DNA of 64,000 nucleotides from JAMHWF01 sp035911095 (GTDB lineage Bacteria; Pseudomonadota; Gammaproteobacteria; Burkholderiales; Burkholderiaceae_C), in assembly GCA_035911095.1 (NCBI GenBank), contig JAMHWF010000105.1:58006-122005 (forward strand), read 5' to 3'. Below are positions 9,376-17,449 of this stretch, piece after piece. The notes under the pieces are model-generated. The model saw only the letters and a program-made list of their open reading frames with translations, was not told where the DNA came from and ran no database searches. Made by a program: the position numbers and the translations under genes. Positions within the stretch are counted from its first letter, which is position 1, and every line of letters begins with the position of its first letter.

Positions 9376-9816
9376 ATGCCCCGCCGCCTCGCACTCGCCA
9401 CCGCCCTGCTCGCCATCGCGGGCCCGACGCTCGCCGCCGAGCACGTCGTCAAGATGCTGAACACCGGCAAGGAGGGGCCGATGGTGTTCGAGCCCTCGTA
9501 CCTGAAGGCCGAAGTCGGCGACACCGTCATCTTCGCGCCGACCGAGAAGGGCCTGCACAACAGCCAGTCGCTGCTGCTGCCGGCGGGTGCCACGGCCTGG
9601 AAGGGCGCCAACGACGTCGAGGTCAAGGTCAAGCTCGACAAGGAAGGCGTCTACCTCTACGTCTGCGAGCCGCACAAGGTGATGGGCATGGTCGGCGTGA
9701 TCCAGGCCGGCAAGCCCACCAACCTGGCCGACGCGAAGGCCACCGCCGCCAAGGAGCAGGCGGCCTTCATCATGAACAAGACCCGCTTCGACACCGCGCT
9801 CGCGCAGGTCAAGTAG
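9376..9816 (+). CDS. Pseudoazurin-like periplasmic cupredoxin
   Basis: A 146-residue exported blue-copper protein. The signal peptide ends at about residue 20 (ALAIAGPTLA-like core before AEHVVKML). The mature domain shows VFEPSYLKAEVGDTVIF, KGLHNSQS with the first copper His, and YVCEPHKVMGM giving Cys, His and Met in pseudoazurin spacing (C-x2-H-x4-M). Such proteins shuttle electrons to periplasmic reductases or peroxidases. The start at 9376 has GGAG about ten bases upstream; an ATG at 9349 would add nine residues. No denitrification or cytochrome gene is nearby, so its partner is unknown. It is followed by a strong terminator-like hairpin. Confidence 0.87.
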   Translation: MPRRLALATALLAIAGPTLAAEHVVKMLNTGKEGPMVFEPSYLKAEVGDTVIFAPTEKGLHNSQSLLLPAGATAWKGANDVEVKVKLDKEGVYLYVCEPHKVMGMVGVIQAGKPTNLADAKATAAKEQAAFIMNKTRFDTALAQVK

Positions 9817-9827
9817 CCCTCCCCCGC

Positions 9828-9876
9828 AAGCCGCCGTCCGGCGCCCGCAAGGCCCGGCGGCGGCTTCGTTCGTTCT
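9828..9876 (+). terminator. Rho-independent terminator-like hairpin after the cupredoxin gene
   Basis: AAGCCGCCG (9828-9836) pairs perfectly with CGGCGGCTT (9858-9866); the loop is itself GC-rich, and a T-containing tract CGTTCGTTCT follows. It suggests that the TonB receptor gene has its own promoter or depends on read-through. Confidence 0.55.
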
Positions 9877-9939
9877 GCCGCCGCACAGGCGCTCTCCTCC
9901 TCCCACGTCCAGCCTGCACCGCCCCCAGAGCCACACGCC

Positions 9940-12195
9940 ATGACCCGCCCCTCGTCCCCCGCCCCGCTCGCCCCTGCGCTCACCGGCGCCCCGCACGCGA
10001 CGTGTCGCCGCCTCGCCCGGCGCTGCCTGCCCCCCGTGGCGTTGCTGTTCGCGGCCGGCGCCGCCACCGCCCAGACAGACACCCCGGCCGCAGCGGCGGC
10101 CACGACGCCGCCCGCCGCCGAGCGCGACAGCGGCGCCACGCTGCCCGCGGTGCGGGTCGTCGCCCCCAGTACCGGCGACGTGACCGAGGGCAGCGGCTCC
10201 TACAGCGCCGGCAAGAGCGCCGGTGCGACCGGGCTCGACCTGTCGATCCGCGAGACGCCGCAGTCGATCTCGGTCATCACGCGCGAGCGGATCGACGACC
10301 AGGCGATGCAGACGGTGGCCGACGTGCTGCGCGCCAGCACCGGCATCTCGATCAAGCCGGTCGACCGCGGCCGCAACGCGATCTCGGCGCGCGGCTTCGA
10401 CATCAGCACCTACCTCTTCGACGGCATCCCGTTTGCCACCGGCAACATCGGCATCGAGAGCCAGGAGACGCTGATCTACGACCGCGTCGAAGTGGTACGC
10501 GGCTCGACCGGCCTGATGACCGGCGCGGGCGACCCCTCGGCCGCGATCAACCTGGTGCGCAAGCGCGCGACGGCCCGCCACTTCGAGGGCCAGGCGGGCG
10601 TGGAGTTCGGCTCCCGGGGCGAGCGCAACGCCTGGGTCGACCTGTCCGCGCCGCTCAACGCCACCGGCTCGGTGCGCGGGCGTCTGGTCGCCGGTGGCGG
10701 CCGGAAGGACTCCTTCATCGACCTGGAGAACACGCAGAAGCGAACGCTCTTCGGCACGCTCGAGGCCGACCTCGGCGCCGCCACCACCCTCACGCTCGGC
10801 GGCAGCTACCAGCGAGACGTGCGCAACGGCGTGCTCTGGGTCGGCCTGCCCTTTTGGTATGCCGACGGCACGCGCACCGACTGGCCGCGCCACAAGACGA
10901 CGGCCACGCACTGGAACCAGTGGGACTCCACCGAGAAGACCTGGTTCGCCCGCCTCGACCACCGCTTCGACAACGGCTGGACGCTGCGCGGCAACCTCGC
11001 GCTGCACCAGCAGGTCGAGGACTCGAAGCTGGAGTGGATGTGGGGCGACGTCGACCGGGTGACCGGCCTCGGCCTGGTGGGTGCGCCCTATCACTACATC
11101 GCCGAGCCGCGGCAGACCAGCCTCGGCCTGATCGCCACCGGCCCCTTCGAGGCCTGGGGCCGCAGGCACGAGCTCACCGTCGGCCTGGTGCACAGCAAGC
11201 TGAAGGGCGGCTGGTCCAACCGCCCCGGTGACGAGGAAGACATGCCCAGCCTGAACACCTGGGACGGCTCGCTGCCCGAGCCGGCCATGGGCGAGCGCTT
11301 CCGCGGCTCCTACGGCATCACGACCGAGACCGGCGTCTACGGCGCGGCGAGGCTGCAGCTCAGCGAGCGCCTGAAGGCGATCGTCGGCGCCCGCGTCAGC
11401 GACTGGAAGCGCGACGAGGAGGCCGGCGTCTGGACCGGCGAGGCCTACAGCTACCGCGAGACCGGCGTCGTCACGCCCTACGCCGGCCTGATCCTCGACC
11501 TCACGCGCGAAGTCTCGGCCTACGCCAGCTATGCGGACATGTTCAAGCCGCAGAACTATCCCGACGCCAGCGGCCGCCTGCTCGACCCGCTGACCGGCAA
11601 GAGCTATGAGCTCGGCCTCAAGGGCGAGCTCCTGGGCGGCGCGCTGAACGCCACCGCGGCGCTCTTCTGGGTCGAGCAGGACAACTACCCCATCCAGGCC
11701 GGCACCGACCCGGTCAGCGGCCAGCCCTACTACATCGCCGCGCAGGGCACGAAATCGAAGGGCTACGAGCTGGAGGTGTCTGGCGACTTGAACGAGCGCT
11801 GGAACGTCAGCGCCGGCTGGACGCAGTTCTCGGCCCGCGACGCCGAACGCAACGACGTCGCGGCCGATCACCCACGCCGCACGCTGAAGCTCTTCGCGAA
11901 GCACCGCTTCGCCGGCGCGCTGAGCGGCCTCAGCGCCGGTGCCGGCCTGGAATGGCAAAGCGAGCAGCCGGCCAGGACGATCAACCCCGGCACCGGCCAG
12001 CTCGACCAGATCGGCCAGCCCTCCTACGCGCTGGTCGACCTGATGGCACGCTATGCCTTCAACCCTCGCTGGGCGGTGCAGGTGAACCTCGAGAACGCGC
12101 TGGACAGGACCTACCGGTCCAGCAACTTCTGGGGCAACTCCTTCACCTACGGCGAGCCGCGCAAGCTGCTCGTCTCGGTCGACGCACGCTTCTAA
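9940..12195 (+). CDS. TonB-dependent siderophore receptor (FhuE/FpvA-like)
   Basis: Outer-membrane receptor of 751 residues. A long N-terminus with a signal peptide (cleavage near ATAQTDTP, about residue 45) precedes the plug domain, which contains LDLSIRETPQSISVITRERI, DVLRASTGISI, RGFDISTYLFDGIPF and EVVRGSTGLMTGAGDPSAAINLVRKR. These blocks are typical of ferric-siderophore receptors of the FhuE/FpvA group. The remaining beta-barrel ends in a C-terminal Phe (LVSVDARF), as expected for BAM recognition. A short segment after the signal peptide is too small for a full STN signalling domain, so regulation through an ECF sigma factor is not indicated. It probably belongs to the iron-responsive group with the ChaN gene, although a hairpin separates them. 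Confidence 0.92.
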   Translation: MTRPSSPAPLAPALTGAPHATCRRLARRCLPPVALLFAAGAATAQTDTPAAAAATTPPAAERDSGATLPAVRVVAPSTGDVTEGSGSYSAGKSAGATGLDLSIRETPQSISVITRERIDDQAMQTVADVLRASTGISIKPVDRGRNAISARGFDISTYLFDGIPFATGNIGIESQETLIYDRVEVVRGSTGLMTGAGDPSAAINLVRKRATARHFEGQAGVEFGSRGERNAWVDLSAPLNATGSVRGRLVAGGGRKDSFIDLENTQKRTLFGTLEADLGAATTLTLGGSYQRDVRNGVLWVGLPFWYADGTRTDWPRHKTTATHWNQWDSTEKTWFARLDHRFDNGWTLRGNLALHQQVEDSKLEWMWGDVDRVTGLGLVGAPYHYIAEPRQTSLGLIATGPFEAWGRRHELTVGLVHSKLKGGWSNRPGDEEDMPSLNTWDGSLPEPAMGERFRGSYGITTETGVYGAARLQLSERLKAIVGARVSDWKRDEEAGVWTGEAYSYRETGVVTPYAGLILDLTREVSAYASYADMFKPQNYPDASGRLLDPLTGKSYELGLKGELLGGALNATAALFWVEQDNYPIQAGTDPVSGQPYYIAAQGTKSKGYELEVSGDLNERWNVSAGWTQFSARDAERNDVAADHPRRTLKLFAKHRFAGALSGLSAGAGLEWQSEQPARTINPGTGQLDQIGQPSYALVDLMARYAFNPRWAVQVNLENALDRTYRSSNFWGNSFTYGEPRKLLVSVDARF

Positions 12196-12447
12196 CGCCT
12201 GACGCGCGCATCCCAGATCCGCGCACACGGCCGGGGTGCAACGCCTCGGCCGACGGCCACTGCTGCCACGGCCCAAACCGGGGCGTGCGGCGTGGCCCAC
12301 GGCTTGCATGAGAGGGCCCGACGCATCGGTATATCAGTGAGTGTTCCGACAGCACGAGCCTGACGCAGGCCGCTGTCCGGGTGCAACCCGCCGGTTGCCG
12401 CGAGGCGCGCCGGTGGCGGCGCGCGCGTCGCCACCCGGAGGCCCTGC

Positions 12448-13137
12448 ATGGCACTCGTCACCGTCGGCGCCGAGCCGCAAGCGATCGCTTTCGACCCCGC
12501 GCGCACCGCGCTGGTGGTCATCGACATGCAACGCGACTTCATCGAGCCCGGCGGGTTCGGCGAATCGCTCGGCAACGACGTCTCGCTGCTACGCGCGGCG
12601 ATCGGACCTTGCCGCCGGCTGATCGACGCGGCGCGCGGCGCCGGCATGCTGGTGATCCACACCCGCGAGGGCCACCGCCCCGACATGAGCGACGCGCCGC
12701 GCGCCAAGGTCGAGCGCGGCGCGCCGAGCCTGCGCATCGGCGCACCAGGGCCTATGGGCCGCATCCTGATCCGCGGCGAGCCGGGCCACGACATCATCCC
12801 CGAGCTGGCCCCGATCGCCGGCGAGCCGGTGATCGACAAGCCCGGCAAGGGTGCCTTCTACGCGACCGATCTCGGGGCGATCCTGCACCACCGCGGCATC
12901 GCCGACCTGATCGTCTGCGGCGTCACGACCGAGGTCTGCGTGCACACCACGGTGCGCGAGGGCAACGACCGCGGCTACCGCTGCATCGTGCCGGGCGACT
13001 GCTGCGCCTCCTACTTCCCCGAGTTCCACGCGGTGGCGCTGCGCATGGTCGCCGCCCAGGGCGGCATCTTCGGCTGGGTCACCGATTCGACCCGCCTCGC
13101 GGCAGCCCTGCAGCCGCCCGCCGCGCTCGCGGCCTGA
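12448..13137 (+). CDS. Isochorismatase-family cysteine hydrolase (biuret/ureidoacrylate amidohydrolase-like)
   Basis: A 229-residue cytoplasmic amidase. The triad of the family is visible: Asp26 in VVIDMQRDF, Lys131 in IDKPGKGAFYATD and nucleophilic Cys164 in GVTTEVCVHTT, with the cis-peptide VTTE before it. The DMQRDFIEPGGFG and KPGKGAF variants resemble biuret hydrolase and RutB-like amidases rather than true isochorismatase. GGAGG lies ahead of the ATG. The gene is 70 bases before an NCS2-type permease, consistent with import and hydrolysis of a ureido or ring-derived nitrogen compound; the substrate cannot be read from sequence. The 252 bases before it hold no gene and no clear operator. 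Confidence 0.82.
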   Translation: MALVTVGAEPQAIAFDPARTALVVIDMQRDFIEPGGFGESLGNDVSLLRAAIGPCRRLIDAARGAGMLVIHTREGHRPDMSDAPRAKVERGAPSLRIGAPGPMGRILIRGEPGHDIIPELAPIAGEPVIDKPGKGAFYATDLGAILHHRGIADLIVCGVTTEVCVHTTVREGNDRGYRCIVPGDCCASYFPEFHAVALRMVAAQGGIFGWVTDSTRLAAALQPPAALAA

Positions 13138-13207
13138 ACCCCACACAGCGGTCGCGGGGAGGCCGCGCTCCCCGCACCGCCACCGACGACGCGGCGCAGG
13201 AGTGAAC

Positions 13208-14824
13208 ATGGCGACTTCCCCGACCACCACGGCCGGACTCACCCGCGGCCCGGTGCTGTGGGCGCCCGGCGACTGGAACGCGTTCTTCGGCTTCGGCACC
13301 AACATCCTCGTCAACCTGCTGGTGCTGACGGGGCTGCTGCGCTACGTGCTGAAGATGCCGGACGACATCGTCTTCGGCCGCATCCTGCCGGCGATCGGCG
13401 TGATGCTCTTCCTGTCGACCGTCTACTACGCCTACCTGGCCTGGGACCTGGCCAAGAAGACCGGCCGCAACGACGTCTGCGCCCTGCCCTCGGGCATCAG
13501 CGTGCCGCACATGTTCGTCGTCGTCTTCGTGATCATGCTGCCGATCTCGATCAAGACCGGCGACCCGATCAAGGGCTGGGAGGCGGGCCTCACCTGGGTC
13601 TTCGTGCAGAGCTTCGTGCTGATGATCGGCGGTTTCATCGCCCCGGTGATCCGCCGCATCACGCCGCGCGCGGCCCTGCTCGGCACGCTGGCCGGCGTCT
13701 CGATCGCCTTCATCGCGCTGCGCCCCGCGCTCGAGATGTACATGACCCCGGCGCTCGGCGTCGTGTGCTTCTCGATCATCCTCGTCAGCTGGTTCGGCGG
13801 CGTGCGCTGGTTCCGCGGCATCCCGGCCGGGCTGGTCGCGATCGCGCTCGGCTGCCTGATCGCCTGGGGCAGCACGGCGCTGGGCTACAGCGTCGGCGGC
13901 ATGAGCCTCGACAAGCTGGGTGCCTCGTTCGCCAACTTCGGCTTCTCGCTGCCGGTGCCGGCGGTCGGCCATGTCTTCAGCGGGTTCGAGTTCCTCGGCA
14001 TCATCCTGGTCACCGCGATCCCCTTCGGCATCTACGACCTGGTCGAGGCGATGGACAACGTCGAGAGCGCGGCCGTCGGCGGCGACAGCTTCCCGACCAC
14101 CCGCGTGCTGACGGCCGACGGTGTCGTGAGCCTGGTCGGCTGCCTGATGGGCAACCCCTTCATCAACGCCGTCTACATCGGCCACCCGGGCTGGAAGGCG
14201 ATGGGCGGGCGCATCGGCTACTCGGCCGCGACCGGCATCGTGGTGCTGCTGATGTGCTGGCTCGGCATCATCTCGGTGATGACCTCGCTGATCCCGGTCG
14301 TCGCGATCGCGCCGATCCTGCTCTACATCGGCATGCTGATCGGCGCCCAGGCCTTCCAGGAGACGCCGCGCAGCCACGCGCCGGCGATCATCCTCGCCTT
14401 CATGCCGCACCTGGCCGCCTGGGGCAAGCTGCAGATCGACAACGCGCTCGGCGCTGCAGGCACCAGCGCCGCGGCCGTCGGCTTCGACAAGCTCGGCCAG
14501 ACCGGCGTGCTGTACCACGGCCTCGAGGTGCTCGGCGGCGGCGCGATCCTCGGCGGGCTGATCCTCGGCGCGATCGCGGTCTTCATCATCGACCGCGAGC
14601 TGACCAAGGCGGCGGCCTTCGCGGTGGCGGGCGCGCTGCTCACGTTCTTCGGCTTCATGCACGGGGAGCAGATCGGCATCGGCCAGAGCCCGGCCGTCGC
14701 CGGCAGCTACCTGGCCTTCGCTGCGGTGCTGCTGGCCTGCGCCAAGTTCGCGACGGTGGAGCCGAAGGCGGCGGAGCACGGGGAGCCGATCCACGGCGGG
14801 GCGCCGCAGGGGGCGACGGCCTGA
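13208..14824 (+). CDS. NCS2-like nucleobase/purine-type permease
   Basis: A 538-residue inner-membrane transporter with about 12-14 hydrophobic segments. It resembles the AzgA-type and related NCS2 proteins: an N-terminal helix pair starting at FGFGTNILVNLLVLTGLL, LPSGISVPHMFVVVFVIMLP, and GIYDLVEAMDNVESAAVGGD followed by the TTRVLTADG segment, in the place of the conserved motif that lines the substrate site. The ATG at 13208 has AGGAG five bases upstream; a GTG at 13202 is an alternative. It follows the cysteine hydrolase in the same direction. Substrate could be a purine, cyanurate-like ring or ureide; the pairing with an amidohydrolase favours a nitrogen-rich compound, which is inference. 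Confidence 0.8.
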   Translation: MATSPTTTAGLTRGPVLWAPGDWNAFFGFGTNILVNLLVLTGLLRYVLKMPDDIVFGRILPAIGVMLFLSTVYYAYLAWDLAKKTGRNDVCALPSGISVPHMFVVVFVIMLPISIKTGDPIKGWEAGLTWVFVQSFVLMIGGFIAPVIRRITPRAALLGTLAGVSIAFIALRPALEMYMTPALGVVCFSIILVSWFGGVRWFRGIPAGLVAIALGCLIAWGSTALGYSVGGMSLDKLGASFANFGFSLPVPAVGHVFSGFEFLGIILVTAIPFGIYDLVEAMDNVESAAVGGDSFPTTRVLTADGVVSLVGCLMGNPFINAVYIGHPGWKAMGGRIGYSAATGIVVLLMCWLGIISVMTSLIPVVAIAPILLYIGMLIGAQAFQETPRSHAPAIILAFMPHLAAWGKLQIDNALGAAGTSAAAVGFDKLGQTGVLYHGLEVLGGGAILGGLILGAIAVFIIDRELTKAAAFAVAGALLTFFGFMHGEQIGIGQSPAVAGSYLAFAAVLLACAKFATVEPKAAEHGEPIHGGAPQGATA

Positions 14825-14891
14825 CGCGCGGGACCCAGCGCGCTGGCCGACCGTCGAGGGAAGAACGGCCGCGCGCCGCCGGACGCAGGTG

Positions 14892-15323
14892 TCAGGCGGC
14901 AGCCTCCGACCACGGGTCGATCAGTGCGACGCCGCATTGCTCGAAGTCGGTGATGTTGCGTGTGGCGAGGTTCGCGCCTGCCTGTCGGGCAATGGCCGCG
15001 ATCTGCGCATCGAAGTGGGAGATGGGCCGACCACGGGAGCGCCTCTCGCTGACGACGTCGACGTAGGCGAGTGCCTCGCTGGAGCCAAAGGGAAGGATCC
15101 GGCCCGCGAAGTCTTCGTCGAACATCGCCGAGAGGGCGCTTTCCAAGGCCGTGCGGCGCTTGCCTACCGGTAAGAGGCGCGCACCGAGCATCATCTCGGC
15201 CTGCGTGACCGCGCTGACGAAGAGGCTCTCGGTCGGCTGCGCCGCAAACCACGTCAGCACCACGGGTGACGGCTCGGCCCGAAGGAGTTCGGACAGGACG
15301 TTCGTGTCCAGCAGAACGGTCAT
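14892..15323 (-). CDS. PIN-domain toxin, VapC/FitB type
   Basis: A 143-residue PIN-domain ribonuclease. The conserved acidic residues are visible: Asp6 in LLDTNVLSE, Glu in SAVTQAEMMLG, Asp in HFDAQIAAIA and Asp in TRNITDFEQCG, which form the metal site. The DTNVLSE start and the NITDFE end resemble FitB. Its ATG overlaps the antitoxin TGA as ATGA, the usual tight antitoxin-first arrangement. Expected activity is cleavage of RNA, inhibited by the partner protein. The unit sits between two unrelated plus-strand genes, suggesting it is a mobile-type stability module. Confidence 0.9.
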   Translation of the reverse strand: MTVLLDTNVLSELLRAEPSPVVLTWFAAQPTESLFVSAVTQAEMMLGARLLPVGKRRTALESALSAMFDEDFAGRILPFGSSEALAYVDVVSERRSRGRPISHFDAQIAAIARQAGANLATRNITDFEQCGVALIDPWSEAAA

Positions 15324-15619
15324 CGGCGGCCAGTTCCGGCTTTGCGCGCGGTAGCCGGCGCAGCCGGGGGCGCGTCGCGAAGGTCCGGCAAGGGGCGTGC
15401 GGGTTCCCGTGGATCGATCGCCAGGTGCACGTCACCCAGCGCGGCGAATCGTGCGCGAATTCTGGTGCCTAGGTCCCGGGCAGGCGCCGCCGGCTCCTCC
15501 AACGCAGCACGCAGGATCTGCCGTGCCTCTTCTTCCATCGAGCGATTACGAGCCGCTGCTCGAAGCCGCAGGCGAGTCTTGAGCGGATCGTCGAGGTTGC
15601 GGATGGTCAGCGTTCCCAC
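15320..15619 (-). CDS. FitA/VapB-type ribbon-helix-helix antitoxin
   Basis: A 99-residue antitoxin from a GTG at 15619-15617, chosen because AGGAG stands just ahead and the family begins with this exact block. The N-terminal 40 residues, TLTIRNLDDPLKTRLRLRAA then RNRSMEEEARQILRAAL, are a ribbon-helix-helix DNA-binding domain of the FitA/plasmid-stability type. The Pro/Ala-rich C-terminal part would wrap the toxin. Autoregulation by binding its own promoter is usual in the family, and an inverted repeat lies immediately upstream. Confidence 0.85.
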   Translation of the reverse strand: MGTLTIRNLDDPLKTRLRLRAAARNRSMEEEARQILRAALEEPAAPARDLGTRIRARFAALGDVHLAIDPREPARPLPDLRDAPPAAPATARKAGTGRR

Positions 15620-15634
15620 TTCAATCTCCTGGGC

Positions 15635-15663
15635 TGTCAACGACGTCAATGATAGCAATGACA
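15635..15663 (-). promoter_or_regulatory. Candidate operator/promoter of the toxin-antitoxin pair
   Basis: On the minus strand the stretch starts TGTCATTG, holds a -10-like TATCAT, and ends GTTGACA, giving inverted TGTCA/TGACA arms. It lies 16 bases before the antitoxin GTG, where FitA/VapB proteins normally bind. Confidence 0.4.
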
Positions 15664-15829
15664 GCACCGGCGGGTACCCGTGCCGGAGGTGCTGCAGCCT
15701 GGGCCAGCCGAGACGCCCGTTCATGGATCCGATACCTCTTCCGATCGGGCCGCGTCCTCGCAGCTTGTCGATCCCGTCGGTGCCCGTTCGTCGTAGAGGC
15801 GAACCTCCACCGCACCACAGGACCAGCCC

Positions 15830-16249
15830 ATGCCCAAGATGATCTTCCTCAGCCTGCCGATCACCGACCTCGCGGCCTCGATCGCGTTCTACGAGGCGCT
15901 GGGATTCGAGCGGAACCCGCAGTTCAGCGACGACGCCTCCGCCTGCATGGTGTGGAGCGAGGCGATCCACGCCATGTTGCTCACGCACGCCAAGTGGCGC
16001 AGCTTCACGCAGCGGCCGTTCCCGCCGGCCGGGACCTGCGGGTCGATGATCTCGCTGTCGATGGACAGCCGCAACGCCGTGGATGCGATGCAGCGGGCCG
16101 CCGCTGCCCACGGCGGGCAGGCCGATGTCAACCCGGCCGAGGACCTGGGCTTCATGTACAGCCGCGACCTCGCCGACCCCGACGGGCACATGTGGGGGAT
16201 CGTCTGGATGGACCCCGCCGCGATACCGCCCGCCGAACGGCAAGGCTGA
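15830..16249 (+). CDS. VOC (glyoxalase/bleomycin-resistance) family protein
   Basis: A 139-residue protein with the two beta-alpha-beta-beta-beta units of the vicinal-oxygen-chelate fold. It starts with MIFLSLPITDLAASIAFYEA and LGFERNP, typical of lactoylglutathione-lyase-like proteins of the PA1358/YkcA kind, and ends LADPDGHMWGIVWMD, where the DPDGH segment and the final acidic residues are family landmarks. The specific substrate is unknown. It has an AGGA upstream of the ATG. It precedes the HutC-type sites of the hut operon but has no evident part in histidine use. Confidence 0.85.
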   Translation: MPKMIFLSLPITDLAASIAFYEALGFERNPQFSDDASACMVWSEAIHAMLLTHAKWRSFTQRPFPPAGTCGSMISLSMDSRNAVDAMQRAAAAHGGQADVNPAEDLGFMYSRDLADPDGHMWGIVWMDPAAIPPAERQG

Positions 16250-16319
16250 GGCGCCCCGGGCGGCTGCTCAGCCGGCGGCCGGCGCCACGGGGCGCCGGCA
16301 CCCCGCCGACCGGGTAAAC

Positions 16320-16331
16320 CTGTCTATACAG
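16320..16331 (+). promoter_or_regulatory. Candidate HutC operator 1
   Basis: CTGTCTATACAG is a near-perfect palindrome that contains GTCTATAC, an exact fit to GT-N-TA-N-AC, the operator consensus of the HutC subfamily of GntR regulators. It lies 177 bases before the PhyH start. A hutC gene is located downstream in what looks like the same operon. Confidence 0.6.
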
Positions 16332-16476
16332 TGACCGGATGCCAAACCAGCATCGCCGCAACCGACACGCAGTGATGCCCCGCCGGAACGGCGCCATCGG
16401 CGCGGTCTGAGCCGGATCGCAGCAGCGTCGGGCGCAGTAGCGGGTCGATGTCAGGCGTGCGATTCGCTAGTTCAAT

Positions 16477-16488
16477 CTGTATAGACCA
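16477..16488 (+). promoter_or_regulatory. Candidate HutC operator 2
   Basis: CTGTATAGACCA contains GTATAGAC, again an exact fit to GT-N-TA-N-AC. It lies 20 bases before the PhyH start codon and overlaps a -10-like TATAGA, so a bound repressor would block this promoter. Its centre is 157 bases from the first site. Confidence 0.6.
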
Positions 16489-16507
16489 CCTCGGTCCGGA
16501 GCAATGC

Positions 16508-17377
16508 ATGGCGTTGATGCCTGACCCCCGGCCTGGCCCAGGCGCGGTGCCGGCGGCGCCGCAAGCCGCACGCGTCGCCGACGAGCAGGTCGAGACTTAC
16601 CAGCGCGACGGCGTCGTCGTGCTGCGCCAGGTCTTCAACGACTGGCTCGAGCCGCTGCGCGCAGGCGTCGCCGCGCTGATGGCCGACCCGAGCCCGCTGG
16701 AGCGCACGGTGCAGCCGGCCGACGGCTCGGCGCCCTTCTTCCAGGACCTGTGCAACTGGCAGCGCATCGCGCCCTTCGGCGACTTCGTGCGGCACTCGCC
16801 GGCGGCGGCGCTCGCGGCGCAGCTGATGCACTCGCAAAGCGCGCGCTTCTTCCACGATCATGTGCTGGTCAAGCAGCCCGGCGGCAGCACCGTCACCCCC
16901 TGGCACCAGGACCAGCCGTACTACTGCGTCGAGGGCACGCAGAGCGTGAGCTTCTGGATCCCGCTCGACCCGGTCGCGCGCGAGACGGTGATGGAGTGCG
17001 TCAAGGGCTCGCACCGCTGGGGCCGGCAGTTCCGCCCGATGCGCTTCAACGGCACGCGTCTCTACGAGAACGACAACTTCGAGCCGATGCCCGACATCGA
17101 CGGCGCGCGCGAGCAGTTCGACATCGCCGCCTGGGCGATGGCACCCGGCGATGCGATCGCCTTCAGCTTCCGCACCGTGCACGGCGCGCCGGCCAACCGC
17201 TCGCCAGTGGCGCGGCGCGTGTTCTCGGCGCGCTGGGTCGGCGACGACGCCGTCTATGCCGAGCGCGCCGGCAAGGGCTCACCGCCTTTCACCGGGCTCA
17301 CGATGCGCGACGGCGAGCCTTTCGATGCGCCGATCTTCCCGGTCGTCTGGCGCGACGGCGCCTTCGTCGCGGGCTGA
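16508..17377 (+). CDS. Phytanoyl-CoA dioxygenase (PhyH) family Fe(II)/2-oxoglutarate oxygenase
   Basis: A 289-residue oxygenase. The iron facial triad is His133 and Asp135 in TPWHQDQPYY and His225 in FRTVHGAPANR, with an Arg about eleven residues later for 2-oxoglutarate. The segment HDHVLVKQPGGSTVTPWHQD is typical of the PhyH family, which includes hydroxylases of small molecules such as ectoine. The ATG at 16508 was chosen because GGAG lies six bases ahead; a longer frame from 16448 would run over the second HutC-type site. It is the first gene after the two sites and is followed by an ABC transporter and hutC in one direction. A role in making a histidine-related compound usable by the hut pathway is possible, but is inference. 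Confidence 0.85.
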   Translation: MALMPDPRPGPGAVPAAPQAARVADEQVETYQRDGVVVLRQVFNDWLEPLRAGVAALMADPSPLERTVQPADGSAPFFQDLCNWQRIAPFGDFVRHSPAAALAAQLMHSQSARFFHDHVLVKQPGGSTVTPWHQDQPYYCVEGTQSVSFWIPLDPVARETVMECVKGSHRWGRQFRPMRFNGTRLYENDNFEPMPDIDGAREQFDIAAWAMAPGDAIAFSFRTVHGAPANRSPVARRVFSARWVGDDAVYAERAGKGSPPFTGLTMRDGEPFDAPIFPVVWRDGAFVAG

Positions 17378-17449
17378 CCGGCGCACCGCCGTCGGCCGGC
17401 CCCACCACACACACGCCGCCCTCTTCCCGACACGCCCAGGAGTCCCCAC

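Noticed and set aside
9217..12309. A 1030-residue minus-strand reading frame
   Set aside because: It is antisense to the cupredoxin and TonB receptor genes, which have clear signal peptides and motifs; its own sequence resembles no family.
12196..12447. A possible riboswitch before the cysteine hydrolase
   Set aside because: No recognisable riboswitch core or conserved hairpin set could be supported by eye, including guanidine classes that are sometimes linked to such enzymes.
12448..13137. True isochorismatase for siderophore synthesis, given the TonB receptor upstream
   Set aside because: Active-site surroundings fit the ureide amidase group better, there is no aryl carrier domain, and no siderophore synthesis genes are present.
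14892..15619. A larger mobile element around the toxin-antitoxin pair
   Set aside because: No transposase, integrase, terminal repeats or target duplication could be found on either side.
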